Below are positions 35,080 through 44,572 of a stretch of 64,000 nt of DNA, piece by piece. Both the position numbers and the translations under genes were made by a program. The DNA is from Mesostigma viride. Its lineage: Eukaryota > Streptophyta > Mesostigmatophyceae > Mesostigmatales > Mesostigmataceae. The notes under the pieces were generated by a model. That model was not told the DNA's origin, searched no databases, and saw only the letters and a list, made by a program, of their open reading frames with translations. Each line of letters begins with the position of its first letter. Positions within the stretch are counted from its first letter, which is position 1. The stretch lies in contig RPFO01000165.1 in the NCBI GenBank assembly GCA_009746045.1, positions 5,193,585-5,257,584 of the forward strand. Reading direction: 5' to 3'.

Positions 35080-36819
35080 ATGATGGCTAGCGGGGATGAA
35101 AACGCTAGCGAGACGGGGGATTTACCGCGCGGATTTGCGAGTCGTGTGGAGGAAATCTATGTGAACCATGGCAGGAACGCCTCAGCTGTCGCCTATTTTA
35201 TAGCGGCAGAACTCGGCTCTGAATACCCTAAAATATTGTTGCGTAGCTCGGAAAACAAGTTACGAAGTTTGGCAGAAAAGCTTCGGATCTTTGGGTTTGA
35301 AATCAATGGGTATGACACTCGTGAGGAGCTGGCGCAAAATATTTCAGCCAAGGTGGCGAAAATGTTAGCACAAGGTACAACAGGCATTACAAACGATGAG
35401 GAACCGAACGGGGACTCCTCAGAGGAGGACACTGATGTCGGGGAAGCTTTGGCGGGGCCAAAGAGGAGCAGGCGCAGGGATTTCGCCCCCCAGGTGCTAG
35501 CACAGTTGCTGGCGCACCAGGTGCCGTTTTTCCCGCCGTTTTTGGTCATATGGCGCCTGTCGTCGGAGGGGATGGCAGGAAACAGCTTGCAAATGCAGGG
35601 AGGAGCTTGGCAAACGCGGCTGGCGCTAGTTTTGGGGGAGGCGAGGGGGTGTCTGCAGTGCCACGCTCAGGCACTTTAAAAGCGGGCGCGCGCGGGGGAG
35701 GCAAGGAGGAGAAAGCAGGTCTCCCGCGCAGTGCCAAGGGGGACGGGGCGGCCGGAATGGGACTGAGCCCCGAAATGATGGCGCAGATGAATGCCCTCAT
35801 GGGGGGCTTCCAACAGCTGGGGATTGGCGGCGCCCAGGGGTTGGGAGCCGCAGTACGGGTGCCAGCACCCAGCGTGCAGGAAGGGGCGCATGGGGGGGGC
35901 GGGGGCAGCAGGGCCCAGCCCTGCCGGGTGGACAAGCGGGCCCCATGGGTACCCGGGCACACCGACAGGCGTGGAAAGAACGCAGGGCCCAGCGTACGCT
36001 TACCCAGGGCAGATGGGTGCAGCCTGGCCTCAGCCCTACCCACCAGCGGGTACCGCGTACGGTACCTGGGTGCCAGCGGCTGGAACCCCGTACCACATGG
36101 CGTTCGCAGCAGCCCAAGGTGGGCAGAGGAAACGGGAGAGCAAGCGGTCCAAGTGCCGCGAGTGCGGGCATCGGCACTGCCGGTGCACGTCCAGCGACAG
36201 CACGAGCAGCGACTCGGAGGGGAGCGGGCGAGGGCGCGCGGGTGGCCGGGGCACAGGTGGGAGGTTGACCGACCTGCCAGTTACCCGCGGGGTCAACCTG
36301 CTCGAGTACCTGCCGGCGGGGCGGGCGCTCAGCGTGGTGTGGGACGTGGAAGACCACAAGTACCACCAGCGCACGGCCCCCAAGCACATGGAGACCGCCA
36401 TACAGGGCCACAACGGCAACATGGTGGCCTGGCTGAACGTGCAAAGGGCCCCCGTGCTGCGCCAGCAGAAGGAGGGGACGGGACTTGGGTGGGCATCCAA
36501 GGAGAGGATGGAGCTGGCCCAGAACCTGTGCCACGTCTGGGATACGCTCAACAAGGAGCTCAGTCCCAACGTGTGCAGCGAGCTGGCGGGCGTGGAGTAC
36601 CTGGCGCTCTGCGTGGAGGCTCTCCTGCTGGTGGAGACCAGCGGGTCTTGGAACGCGTCCGGGTACATGCTGCCCTACCGGCCGGCAGGGGGTGTCCGCA
36701 CGCGGGCGGCTCGACGAGCGCTGCGGGCACACAAGAAGGAGCGCGATGCGTTGGCGTCGGCGCGAGGAAAGGAGGACAAGGCGGAGGGAGGAGTGGCGGG
36801 CTCTTCCCAGAAGAAGTGA
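35080..36819 (+). pseudogene. Family A2 Gag-like protein (two frameshifts)
   Basis: N part MMASGDENASETGDLPRGF, then NKLRSLAEKLRIFGFEI and REELAQNISAKVAKML (possible SAP-like helix pair). One G is missing in GGCGGGGCC (about 35455) and another indel lies in the G run near 35890, so three frames are needed. The C part (35791-36819) has the cysteine cluster KCRECGHRHCRC, a Ser/Gly patch and the core NLCHVWDTLNKEL ... GVEYLALCVEALLLVE, ending SSQKK. Confidence 0.8.
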
Positions 36820-39800
36820 GAGGGCGAGGTGTATTCCCCCTCCCAGAGGTGGCCATCAAGCCCCTCGACCGCGCGCGCCTACGGTCCCGACGTAGGTATC
36901 AGCGGGCCATGCGGCGGCGGGCCCTGCTCCTGCGCAGCGCGCGAATCGTGGATGGCCTCAACTGGTTGTGGAGGGGAGCACAGGAACCGCCTGAAACGGG
37001 TCCTGTCGGTGGCATGCGGATGGCTTTGCCCGCACCTGTTGCCCAGGAGCCCGCGGGTTGCGGTACCAGCGGGGTGTCCTTAGTGACCCCCTGCACTGCG
37101 GCCCAGCAGGCGGCCCTACAAGGGCTGGAGATTGCCGCCCAGGTCCATGAGCGCCGGCTGAGAGCCGTAGCGGCAGAGGACCTGGTGCATGACGTTGAGT
37201 CTGGGCCCTATGGGCCCGACGGGCAATATGAAATAATTGCCCCGGAGAGACTTGCGCTGCCCGCGGGCGGAGTGGCGGGCAGCGTGCCGCTGATGGACTG
37301 CCTCCCCCCCAGTGGAGGGAGGTATATGGCAATATAAAAAATATTTTGAGGGAAGAGGCAGCGCAGCCAGGGCGTCGACGGCGAGTAACGCATGGCTGTG
37401 CGAGCGACACGGAGTACGCGCGCCTGAGCGTGCGGCTGGCGGAGACCGGGATGACAGAGTATAGCGAGGAGGAACCACCGGTCACCAACGGCCTGTTCGG
37501 CGTGCCCAAGCGCGATCCAGGGGTGGTGGACCCGTCAGCCCAGCGCCAGCGACTCATCTGCAACATGGTGCAGAGCAACGACAAGTTCCTCACCCCTGGC
37601 AGCTGTTACCTGCCAGATGTGGGGGCGGTGGCCGAGATGGCCGGGGGCGCGCCCAGCTACTCGAGTAAAACGGACCTGGAGACGTACTACTACCGCTTCT
37701 CTGTGCCAACGGAGTGGCGGAAGTGGTTCGCGCTGCCCCCAGTCTGGTCAGACGAGGTCGGCCAACCAGGGGAGCGCCGCCGGCTCTATCCCAGGTTCCG
37801 TGTTCTGGTGATGGGGTGGTCCCACTCGGTCCTGCTGGCGCAGGTGGCGCACATGCAGACCCTGTTCGGGCCGGGGAAGCTGAACCCCGGGCTGAGTGTG
37901 AGCGTCCCGATGCATCAGCTCGGGGTGCGCACAGTGCGTGAGGGAGGACGGGAGTGGATGGAGTTGGTGGGGGCCGCCGAGCTTGACTGGCAGCTGCTGC
38001 CCGAGGACCCTCCTCGGCCGGCGCAGTTGGTCATGATCGACGACCTGGGCACCACACACGCGCGCAGCGCAGCGGAGGCGAACGCGCTGCTGGACCGCGC
38101 ATGCACTGAGTGCTACGCGCCAGCTGGCCTGGTGGTGAATGAGAAAAAGGTCGAGCGGGCGCGGGAGGGCCAAGCTGTGGAGATCCTGGGCATCGAGTTT
38201 CACCAAGATGGGAGCTTGTGGCCGTCAGCGAAGCGACTAGCCCTCCTCGTCCATGACACTGAGGCGGTGCTGGCCCGGGGACGAGCAAGCTACCATGAGC
38301 TGGCCTCCCTACTGGGACGCTGGGTATGGATCCAACTGCTTCGCAGGAGTCTGCTAAGCATCTGGTTCCATGCCTACAGGATGCTCCACCAAGTGCTGGC
38401 CCTCCGCAAGGGAGGACGCTTCCAACTCTGGGCAAGTGTGCGCCGGGAGCTCTGGGCGGCTGTCTGCCTGGCTCCCCTGGTGCATGCGCAGCGCAACCAG
38501 CCGCTGGACACCACCGTCGTGGCCAGTGACGCGTCGAGCCGGGGCTCCGGTGTGGTGTACGCCCGTCTGGCAGAGGCAGACGTGAAAGCTTTGTCCAACT
38601 GCCGTGAGATGAAGGGGTGGAAGACTCTGTGTGTCGGGTCGGAAGAGGTCGGTGTGGAGCGAACGGGGGAGAGGGAACATCGGGCGGTGGCGACCGCCCG
38701 CTGGCGTGTGGCGGTGAAACACCGGTGGAGGGACGCGGGTGCGCACATCAATGAGAAAGAGGCGCGCGCAGCCGTGCAGAGCCTGGAGTGGGGGCTGCGC
38801 ACGCGGGCCGGTGGGGGCGACGGCACGTACGGCTGGTGGATAGCACCGCCGTTCTGGGCGCACTGGTGAAGGGGCGGTCATCATCTTACCGCCTCAACAC
38901 GTGGTGCCGCCGCGCTGCCGCCCTGGGCTGTGCCAGCAACACCAGGTACCACTGGGTGTACATCCGCTCGGAGCGAAACCCCGCTGACGCGCCCAGCCGG
39001 GGCCGGTGGGTGCGGGACCTTACCGCCGATGGCGATGTGGAGAGTAACCCGGGGCCGGGAGGGCGGCAGGAGCTACTGGAGAGCACCGTGCTGCCCGCGA
39101 CCCTGCGCAGCTACCATCGCGCAGTGATCGCGTACCTTCTTTGGGCTGAGCCCTATGGTGCTGTACTGCCGGAGGAAGCGGAGAGCGTGTTCTGCGAGTG
39201 GCTCGTGTCTGTCTACGAGGATGGAGGGGGAGCAGGGCGTTCCATGTGCATGAGGGCGCTGTGTGGGCTGCAACTGTACTACCCCAGCCAAGTGCAGGGG
39301 TGGCGCGAGGCCCGCCGACTCCTGTACGGGTGGCAGCGACGCGTGCAAACGCATAGCCCCAATCCGGTGCCGTGGGAGCTGCTCTACCTGGTGGTGCAGA
39401 TCCTCCGCTGGCAGGGGGCGCCCATGGCAGCAGCCGTGTGCGTCATCACTTTCCAGCAATACCTGCGCATCGGGGAGGCCTTCAAGCTCCGAGTGGGGCA
39501 CGTGGCGCTGCGTGGCGACCGTCGCCTGGGGCAGCGAGGACTGGGCGCGCTTCTTCTGCGGGATCCCAAGACAGCCAAGGGGGGTGCACAGGCGGTGGTG
39601 GTGCAGGATCCCCTCTCGCTGTACGTGCTCGAGCGCCTGTGCGCTGGGCGGGAGCCCGAGGAGCCCTTGTTTGGGAGCCTCAACTACAGCCAGTTCTCTC
39701 GTCGGTGGCACGCGGCGTGGGATGTTCTGGGCCTGCGGGGGATGTTTCTGCCCTACTCCATGCGACATGGTGGGGCAACGTACGACTACCTGCAGGGCGT

Positions 39801-39960
39801 TTCACTCCCAGACATCCAGAAGCGCGGGCGTTGGCGCCAGTTCAAGTCGGTGGACCACTACGTGGGCCTGCACCGTGCTCTAGCGGTGCAAGTGCCGCGG
39901 TGGGTGTGGTTGCTGGCTGAGGAGTTCCCCCCCGCTCAGTGGAGTTCACACTGGCAGTAG
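36810..39960 (+). pseudogene. Family A2 ORF2: RT-RH-2A-YR polyprotein (two indels)
   Basis: Starts in the frame overlapping the gag end (EEVRGRGVFPLP). One C is lost in the C run near 37310 (CLPPQW becomes CLPPSG), and two bases near 38812. RT lies in 37346-38869: catalytic Asp in KTDLETYYYRF (37673-37675), MGWSHSV, the MIDD pair (38039-38044). RNase H starts at VVASDASSRGSG (Asp 38528-38530). The last ORF, 38788-39960, joins RH end, 2A and YR in one frame: RLVDS, NPADAP, DGDVESNPGP, LRIGE (Arg 39466-39468), RDPKTAKG, YSMRH (Arg 39763-39765), DHYVGLH (Tyr 39859-39861). It has no methyltransferase domain of the kind some DIRS elements carry. Confidence 0.85.
39028..39057 (+). other. 2A-like ribosome-skipping motif
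   Basis: Encodes DGDVESNPGP in an uninterrupted frame linking RNase H to YR. Skipping between the last Gly and Pro would release RT-RH from YR. Confidence 0.88.
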
Positions 39961-40450
39961 CAAGTGTGGGGATGCGCCTGCCCCGGTCTAGGACGGGGGG
40001 GCGCAATATAAAACGAAGCAGCTCCGTTGGAGGAGTCGGCAGGGCGCACTCCAGTGGACACGCTGGGGCCCTGCTGGTTTTGGGCGTTGCGCCATCATCC
40101 TGATTTCCGGTTTGGCTCAACTTCGACCGTATCCTGCCATGGACAGAGCCGGCGGGGCGCACTCTAGTGGATACACTAGGGCTCTGCGGGTACCTGCGTT
40201 GACAGGTGCAGGGGAGGCGCACTCTAGCAGCCAAGCTAGGGCTTCCCCCTCTACAACCACTCCAGATGCGGCCGGGGACGGCCAGGTTGGAGATGCGGGT
40301 GTTATATGGTGGCAGCCGCCTGGGACTTGCGCACAATTTGCCAGTCTCTCGGTCTACCAAGGCCTGCAAGCGGCTTAAGCATATAATTTTGCAATAAACA
40401 AGTTCTGGTGCCTTCTCAAACAAAGTGAACCTGAAAGCATGCACAGAGGA
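39961..40450 (+). promoter_or_regulatory. Family A2 3' noncoding region
   Basis: TATAAAA about 40008-40014, three GCGCACT hairpin repeats (about 40043, 40157 and 40214), shared block GGCCAGGTTGGAGATGCGGG, TTATATGG, AATAAA at 40393-40398, terminus GCACAGAGGA. Confidence 0.7.
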
Positions 40451-40888
40451 GTTGAGGCTCCCAAACAAGGGCTCCTCGGGCTCCCGCCCAGCGCACAGGC
40501 GCTTGAGCACGTACAGCGAGAGGGGATCCTGCACCACCACCGCCTGTGCACCCCCCTTGGCTGTCTTGGGATCCCGCAGAAGAAGCGCGCCCAGTCCCCG
40601 CTGCCCCAGGCGACGGTCGCCACGCAGTGCCACGTGCCCCATCGGAGCTTGAAGGCCTCCCCGATGCGCAGGTATTGCTGGAAAGTGATGACGCACACGG
40701 CTGCTGCCATGGGCGCCCCCTGCCAGCGGAGGATCTGCACCACCAGGTAGAGCAGCTCCCACGGCACCGGATTGGGGCTATGCGTTTGCACGCGTCGCTG
40801 CCACCCGTACAAGAGCCGGCGGGCCTCGCGCCACCCCTGCACTTGGCTGGGGTAGTACAGTTGCAGCCCACACAGCGCCCTCATGCAC
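40451..40888 (-). pseudogene. Family A YR fragment
   Basis: Minus strand: CMRALCGLQLYYPSQVQGW, VQILRWQGAP, the LRIGE box and RDPKTAKG to LFGSLN. It corresponds to 1325-1755 of the left copy. A deletion (GGGGCACGTG, Arg/Val lost) breaks the frame near 40640. Its right-hand piece is cut by the C element at 40889 and its left by the A2 end. Confidence 0.8.
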
Positions 40889-41598
40889 TGGTTGATCTCC
40901 CTCGATCTGGATTCCCTGATTTGTCGGGGCGGAGGGAGCGAAGGAGGCGAGGGACGCCGCTGGGTGACAGCACATATAAAAAATAAATAGAGCATTTAAT
41001 ATTTTATAATAGGCCCTGGTCTTTTATAAGGGGCAGTAGTCACAATTTATAAGGGCCCTGGAATTTAATAAGGGGCGCCAGTGTGGTGGTACGAGATCTG
41101 CCCTCTTATAGGGTGTAAGTCCGTACGAGTAACTTGTAAACTAGTTCTAAGTACTTGGATGTAGTTCCAAGTACTTCACTTGGCCTACAGGGTAGTACAG
41201 TCTACTTCAATCTACTTCAAACTAGTTCATTCTAGTTCAAACCAGTGTTGACGTGCTTCGGCGTAGCACTGGACGCTCAGGAGGTGAACGAACCTACTGG
41301 GGTGTAGTAGACCAAGACTAAACGTAGTACAATGTCAAAAGAATTAGTAGGGATGGGTTCCTTGTAGTACAACTGGCCAAGGGTGCTTTTGGCGCCAAAA
41401 CCAGGTGTACCGGACTTGCATCCGCCACAGTGGGCAAGTACGCTGCCACTTCGCATGGTGTACGAATATTGTATGGGTCACGGAATTGTGTTTCGACCCG
41501 AATTAGAAGGACCTGGTCCGCCGCCGGCCCAAGTCTGAGAAAAAGTGCTGGCATATAACCAGCCGAGGTGTGCCTGTGCTGGTATTCGTTTTTATTAG
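40889..41598 (+). mobile_element. Family C element, sense copy, 3' part replaced
   Basis: Begins TGGTTGATCTCCCTCGATC and follows the C sequence in sense, with its array (about 41138-41250), up to CGTTTTTATTAG at 41598. It then departs from the two antisense copies, so the C 3' end is missing here. Confidence 0.8.
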
Positions 41599-42599
41599 TG
41601 GTGACGGCCAGCCATGGTGGCTGGCAACGATTTAAGCGAATGCAAAAGGCCTCCCCGAGTCCGGGGGGGCTGGGAATGAATTTTATTTAGAGACGCGCGA
41701 CGGTGGTCGGCGTCCAAGCGGTCGTTTGAGGGCCAGTCGTTGAAAATCGGGGCAGAAATTGCGGATTTAGTGCCGAAATCTGCGGTAGGGTGCTGGCAAT
41801 CTTTTTCGGCCTTAACTGACCTGGGACGAGGCGAATAAAGGTTGCTTGGACCTGTTTCGATGGTCCTAAACGACGAGCAAAGGTGGCCGGCTGCTGTCCC
41901 GTCGTTTGAGGGGTGGGCATAGAAATTTGGACCCGAAATTGAGTCGCAAGGCCGGAAAGTGCGGTAAGGGAACGAAAATTCTATTTCGGCCCTGGGCGTG
42001 CTTGTTCGAGCTGTTTTACGTTTGATACTGCCTTGCACGATAACCCTCAACGACGAGCGGTGTAAAAAATATAGTAGGCTGCAAAGCCGGCTGCCCAAGA
42101 TCTGAATGCGGCATCATTAGCTATCTTTGGCTCTCGGGGCTTTGCGGGCAGGGCATACCGCGTCACAGCCCGATGGCTTTGATGGAGCGGGTCGGCTGGT
42201 CCATTGCGTGATGGTAACGTGAAAAAGAATATGTGGAGCCGAATTTTATGGGGAAAACCGGTGGCTGGAGGAGCGCTGGGTGTGGCTCCCTGGATTTTAT
42301 TTCTCGAGGGCTTACGTGGTGGTAGGGCGGCTCGGCGGCCATGGGCCAGTGGTGGCCGGTTGGGGGAGGTGCCTTTCTTGACGGCTTTGGGGAGCTAAGA
42401 ACTGTGGTGTTTTGGAACTGGGGGGAGGCAAAATGAGCGGCCTACGTAAAAAGACTTTTGGGCGCTGCCAGGCTGGAACCCTGAGAGCTTTGGGATGACA
42501 TCTGTAATGGCATCCAAGAGGTGGGCAGGCAATGGGGGGAGCCTGGTGAGACCGGCTGGTTTTGACGGTTGTGAGGGCTAAGAGCAGGGGCGCTTGCTC
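41599..42599. other. Uncharacterised sequence with imperfect internal repeats
   Basis: No recognisable gene. Two related stretches (about 41719-41812 and 41900-41995) each start near GTCGTTTGAGGG and end in TTTCGGCC. A minus ORF of 167 codons crosses them but resembles nothing I know and spans the repeats. It could be the interior of a longer C-family relative or host DNA. Confidence 0.4.
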
Positions 42600-43270
42600 T
42601 GGTTGATCTTACGATCTGGATTCCCTGATTTGTGACTAAGGGGAGCGGAGTGCGAGTCGGTGCCGCTGCCTCATGGCTGATCTGCAAGAAATGCTCCTGG
42701 AAAGGGTGAAAGTCCCTGCAAATGACCTCTGGACTGTTTCCAAGTACTTGGATGTAGTTCAAAGTACTTCATTGATACTACAGGGTAGTACAATCTACTT
42801 CAAACTAGTTCAAACTAGCTCAGGCTAGTAAAGATTCGATCAGGTGTAGCACAACCTGCCTAGGAGGTGGTATGACCACCTGGGTTGAAGTAGACAGTGA
42901 CTAAACGTAGTACAATGTCGAAAGAATCAGTACAAGTGGGTTCTTTGTAGTACAACTGTTCAGTGGCACCTGGGCGCCGCGCCAGTACTGTACCGGACTT
43001 GCATTCGTCACCGTGCGCATGCAATGCAGCCAATTTATTGAGGAAGACATGGCGGCGCATGCTTTATCAGTTTTCAAATTCGTTTTTCGGTTTTCTAAGC
43101 CATCTTTTGGCCGTTTTACCTCGGAATAGGTCCGTTTTAAAGCTAACGACTTCCTCTTTACGAATATGATGGATAGCGGGGATGAAAACGCTAGCGAGAC
43201 GGGGGATTTACCGCGCGGATTTGCGAGTCGTGTGGAAGAAATCTATGTGAACCATGGCAGGAACGCCTCA
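42600..43270 (+). mobile_element. Family A2 third copy, left part
   Basis: TGGTTGATC at 42600, 5' noncoding region, gag from 43166 (ATGATGGATAGC), reading to NHGRNAS, where the 9,952-bp TIR element interrupts. It resumes at 53223. Confidence 0.85.
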
Positions 43271-43288
43271 GGGTGGTTTTACCGGATT

Positions 43289-43320
43289 AGGATACATTTG
43301 CACGGCTTCAAATGTATCCT
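43289..43320. repeat. Subterminal hairpin of the large TIR element
   Basis: AGGATACATTT (43289-43299) and AAATGTATCCT (43310-43320) form an 11-bp stem with a 10-base loop. The same 11-mer occurs twice in direct orientation at the other end (about 53174-53184 and 53194-53204). Suggests repeated binding sites for a transposase. Confidence 0.65.
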
Positions 43321-44130
43321 AAATGCACCATTGGCAAACATGGTTTCTGGACATGGTCAATATCATTCATATGTTTGGCAAGCATGATATGATCATGCTT
43401 GCCAAAGATGTTGTCTCTTTTCATATTTCACACATATATTATCGGCCTCGGCGTGCCATGCTTCCACGTTTGTTGTCTCTTTTCATATATTGTGAATATG
43501 ATCAATAAAATTCCAAACATGACCATGTTGGAGACTTCAAGTGGAGCATCATGATTACTGTTTTCACTATTACGTAACCCATGGTTCATGTTAACATGGC
43601 ATAATGAGCAATCCTATTGACCCCATGACTAATGGTGAAGTTAATAAAGTTACATCGTGGCACGTCACTATAGCATCAAGTTGCATCATTGTGCATAAAG
43701 TAGTTTAGCACTGAGTTGGCATGCCAACACCAGGTACACTAAATAAATTAAAACCAGAATTGATAAACAACCCAGTATCCAAATACAGTATCCATATATA
43801 TGCAGGTCGTACTACAGGTACAGCCACGGCTGCCACGCGGCTTCTGCAGCGATCACGCTCTTTCTCCTAGACAATTGCTCTACTGGTCCCTACAGGTCGG
43901 TCGACTTGGACCATGATGCGTCAAGAACAGTTAATTGACCGACTTAAACAAGATGTTTGTCTACATGCAGCTGTCTGCACCTAACTAACGCGAAACCGCG
44001 TGCTACCAAATATAGGGGCAAATGCATGAGTAACACATGTCAACGCACAACCGGTGGAAATCACGCGATACCAACCGCGGCAACAGTGGTGTGAACATAG
44101 CGGGCACTGACATGCAAAAAAGCACCAGCA
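43321..44130. other. AT-rich interior, no gene seen
   Basis: AT-rich sequence with ATATATT runs and an AATAAA near 43503. Only short open frames, none recognisable. Confidence 0.4.
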
Positions 44131-44550
44131 GCGGCATCAGTAGCAAATTGTAGTAGCGGAACAATAGCCACTACATCAATGCAACAACACATCAGCCCAG
44201 CAACACAGCAGCAGCATGACCGTAGCACAGCAGCAGCACAACTGTAGCACATCAACACGGCCGCATAGCAGGAGCACAAGTCAGCGCAGCAGCAACTTAG
44301 TATGCCGATTCCTGAATTTCCTATCAGTGGACTATAGTCCATTGATAGGAAATTCACTAATAGGCAGTACTAGCTCAGCAGCACGGCAGCAATGCAGCAG
44401 TGCATCAACACAGCAGCACGACAGCAATACATCAGCGGCACGGCAGCAATGCAGCAACACATCAGCACAATAGCACAGCAGCAGCACGGCAGCAATGCAG
44501 CAGCAATAGCATGGCAGCACAGCAGCAGCAGCAGCACATGAGCAGCTCAA
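44131..44550. repeat. Degenerate CAGCA/ACAGCAG repeat
   Basis: About 400 bases of interrupted CAGCAGCACA, GCAACACAGCA and similar. ORFs here on both strands are by-products of the repeat. It lies just 3' of the minus-strand gene ending at 44573. Confidence 0.7.
44314..44355. repeat. 42-bp near-perfect palindrome
   Basis: Arms of 21 bases with one mismatch: GAATTTCCTATCAGTGGACT then the reverse complement around central TATA (GGACTATAGTCC). It could be a small MITE remnant or a cruciform site. Confidence 0.75.
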
Positions 44551-44572
44551 TGACAACAACGCTGCTTGCGCT

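Larger units (their letters stand above)
34514..40450 (+). mobile_element. Family A2 DIRS-like retrotransposon with both ends
   Basis: 5,937 bp from TGGTTGATC to GCACAGAGGA, the most complete family A copy in the window. Order: 5' noncoding 34514-35079, gag 35080-36819, ORF2 about 36810-39960 (RT, RH, 2A, YR), 3' noncoding 39961-40450. Inserted in the B 5' fragment on the left and joined on the right to a minus-strand A YR fragment. Gag has two frame breaks and ORF2 two. Confidence 0.9.

Noticed and set aside
13582-36690. Treating the repeated train purely as an assembly error
   Set aside because: The copies differ by a TIR insertion with its own duplication, several indels and distinct left flanks, so at least two real sequences exist, though allelic misplacement is not excluded.
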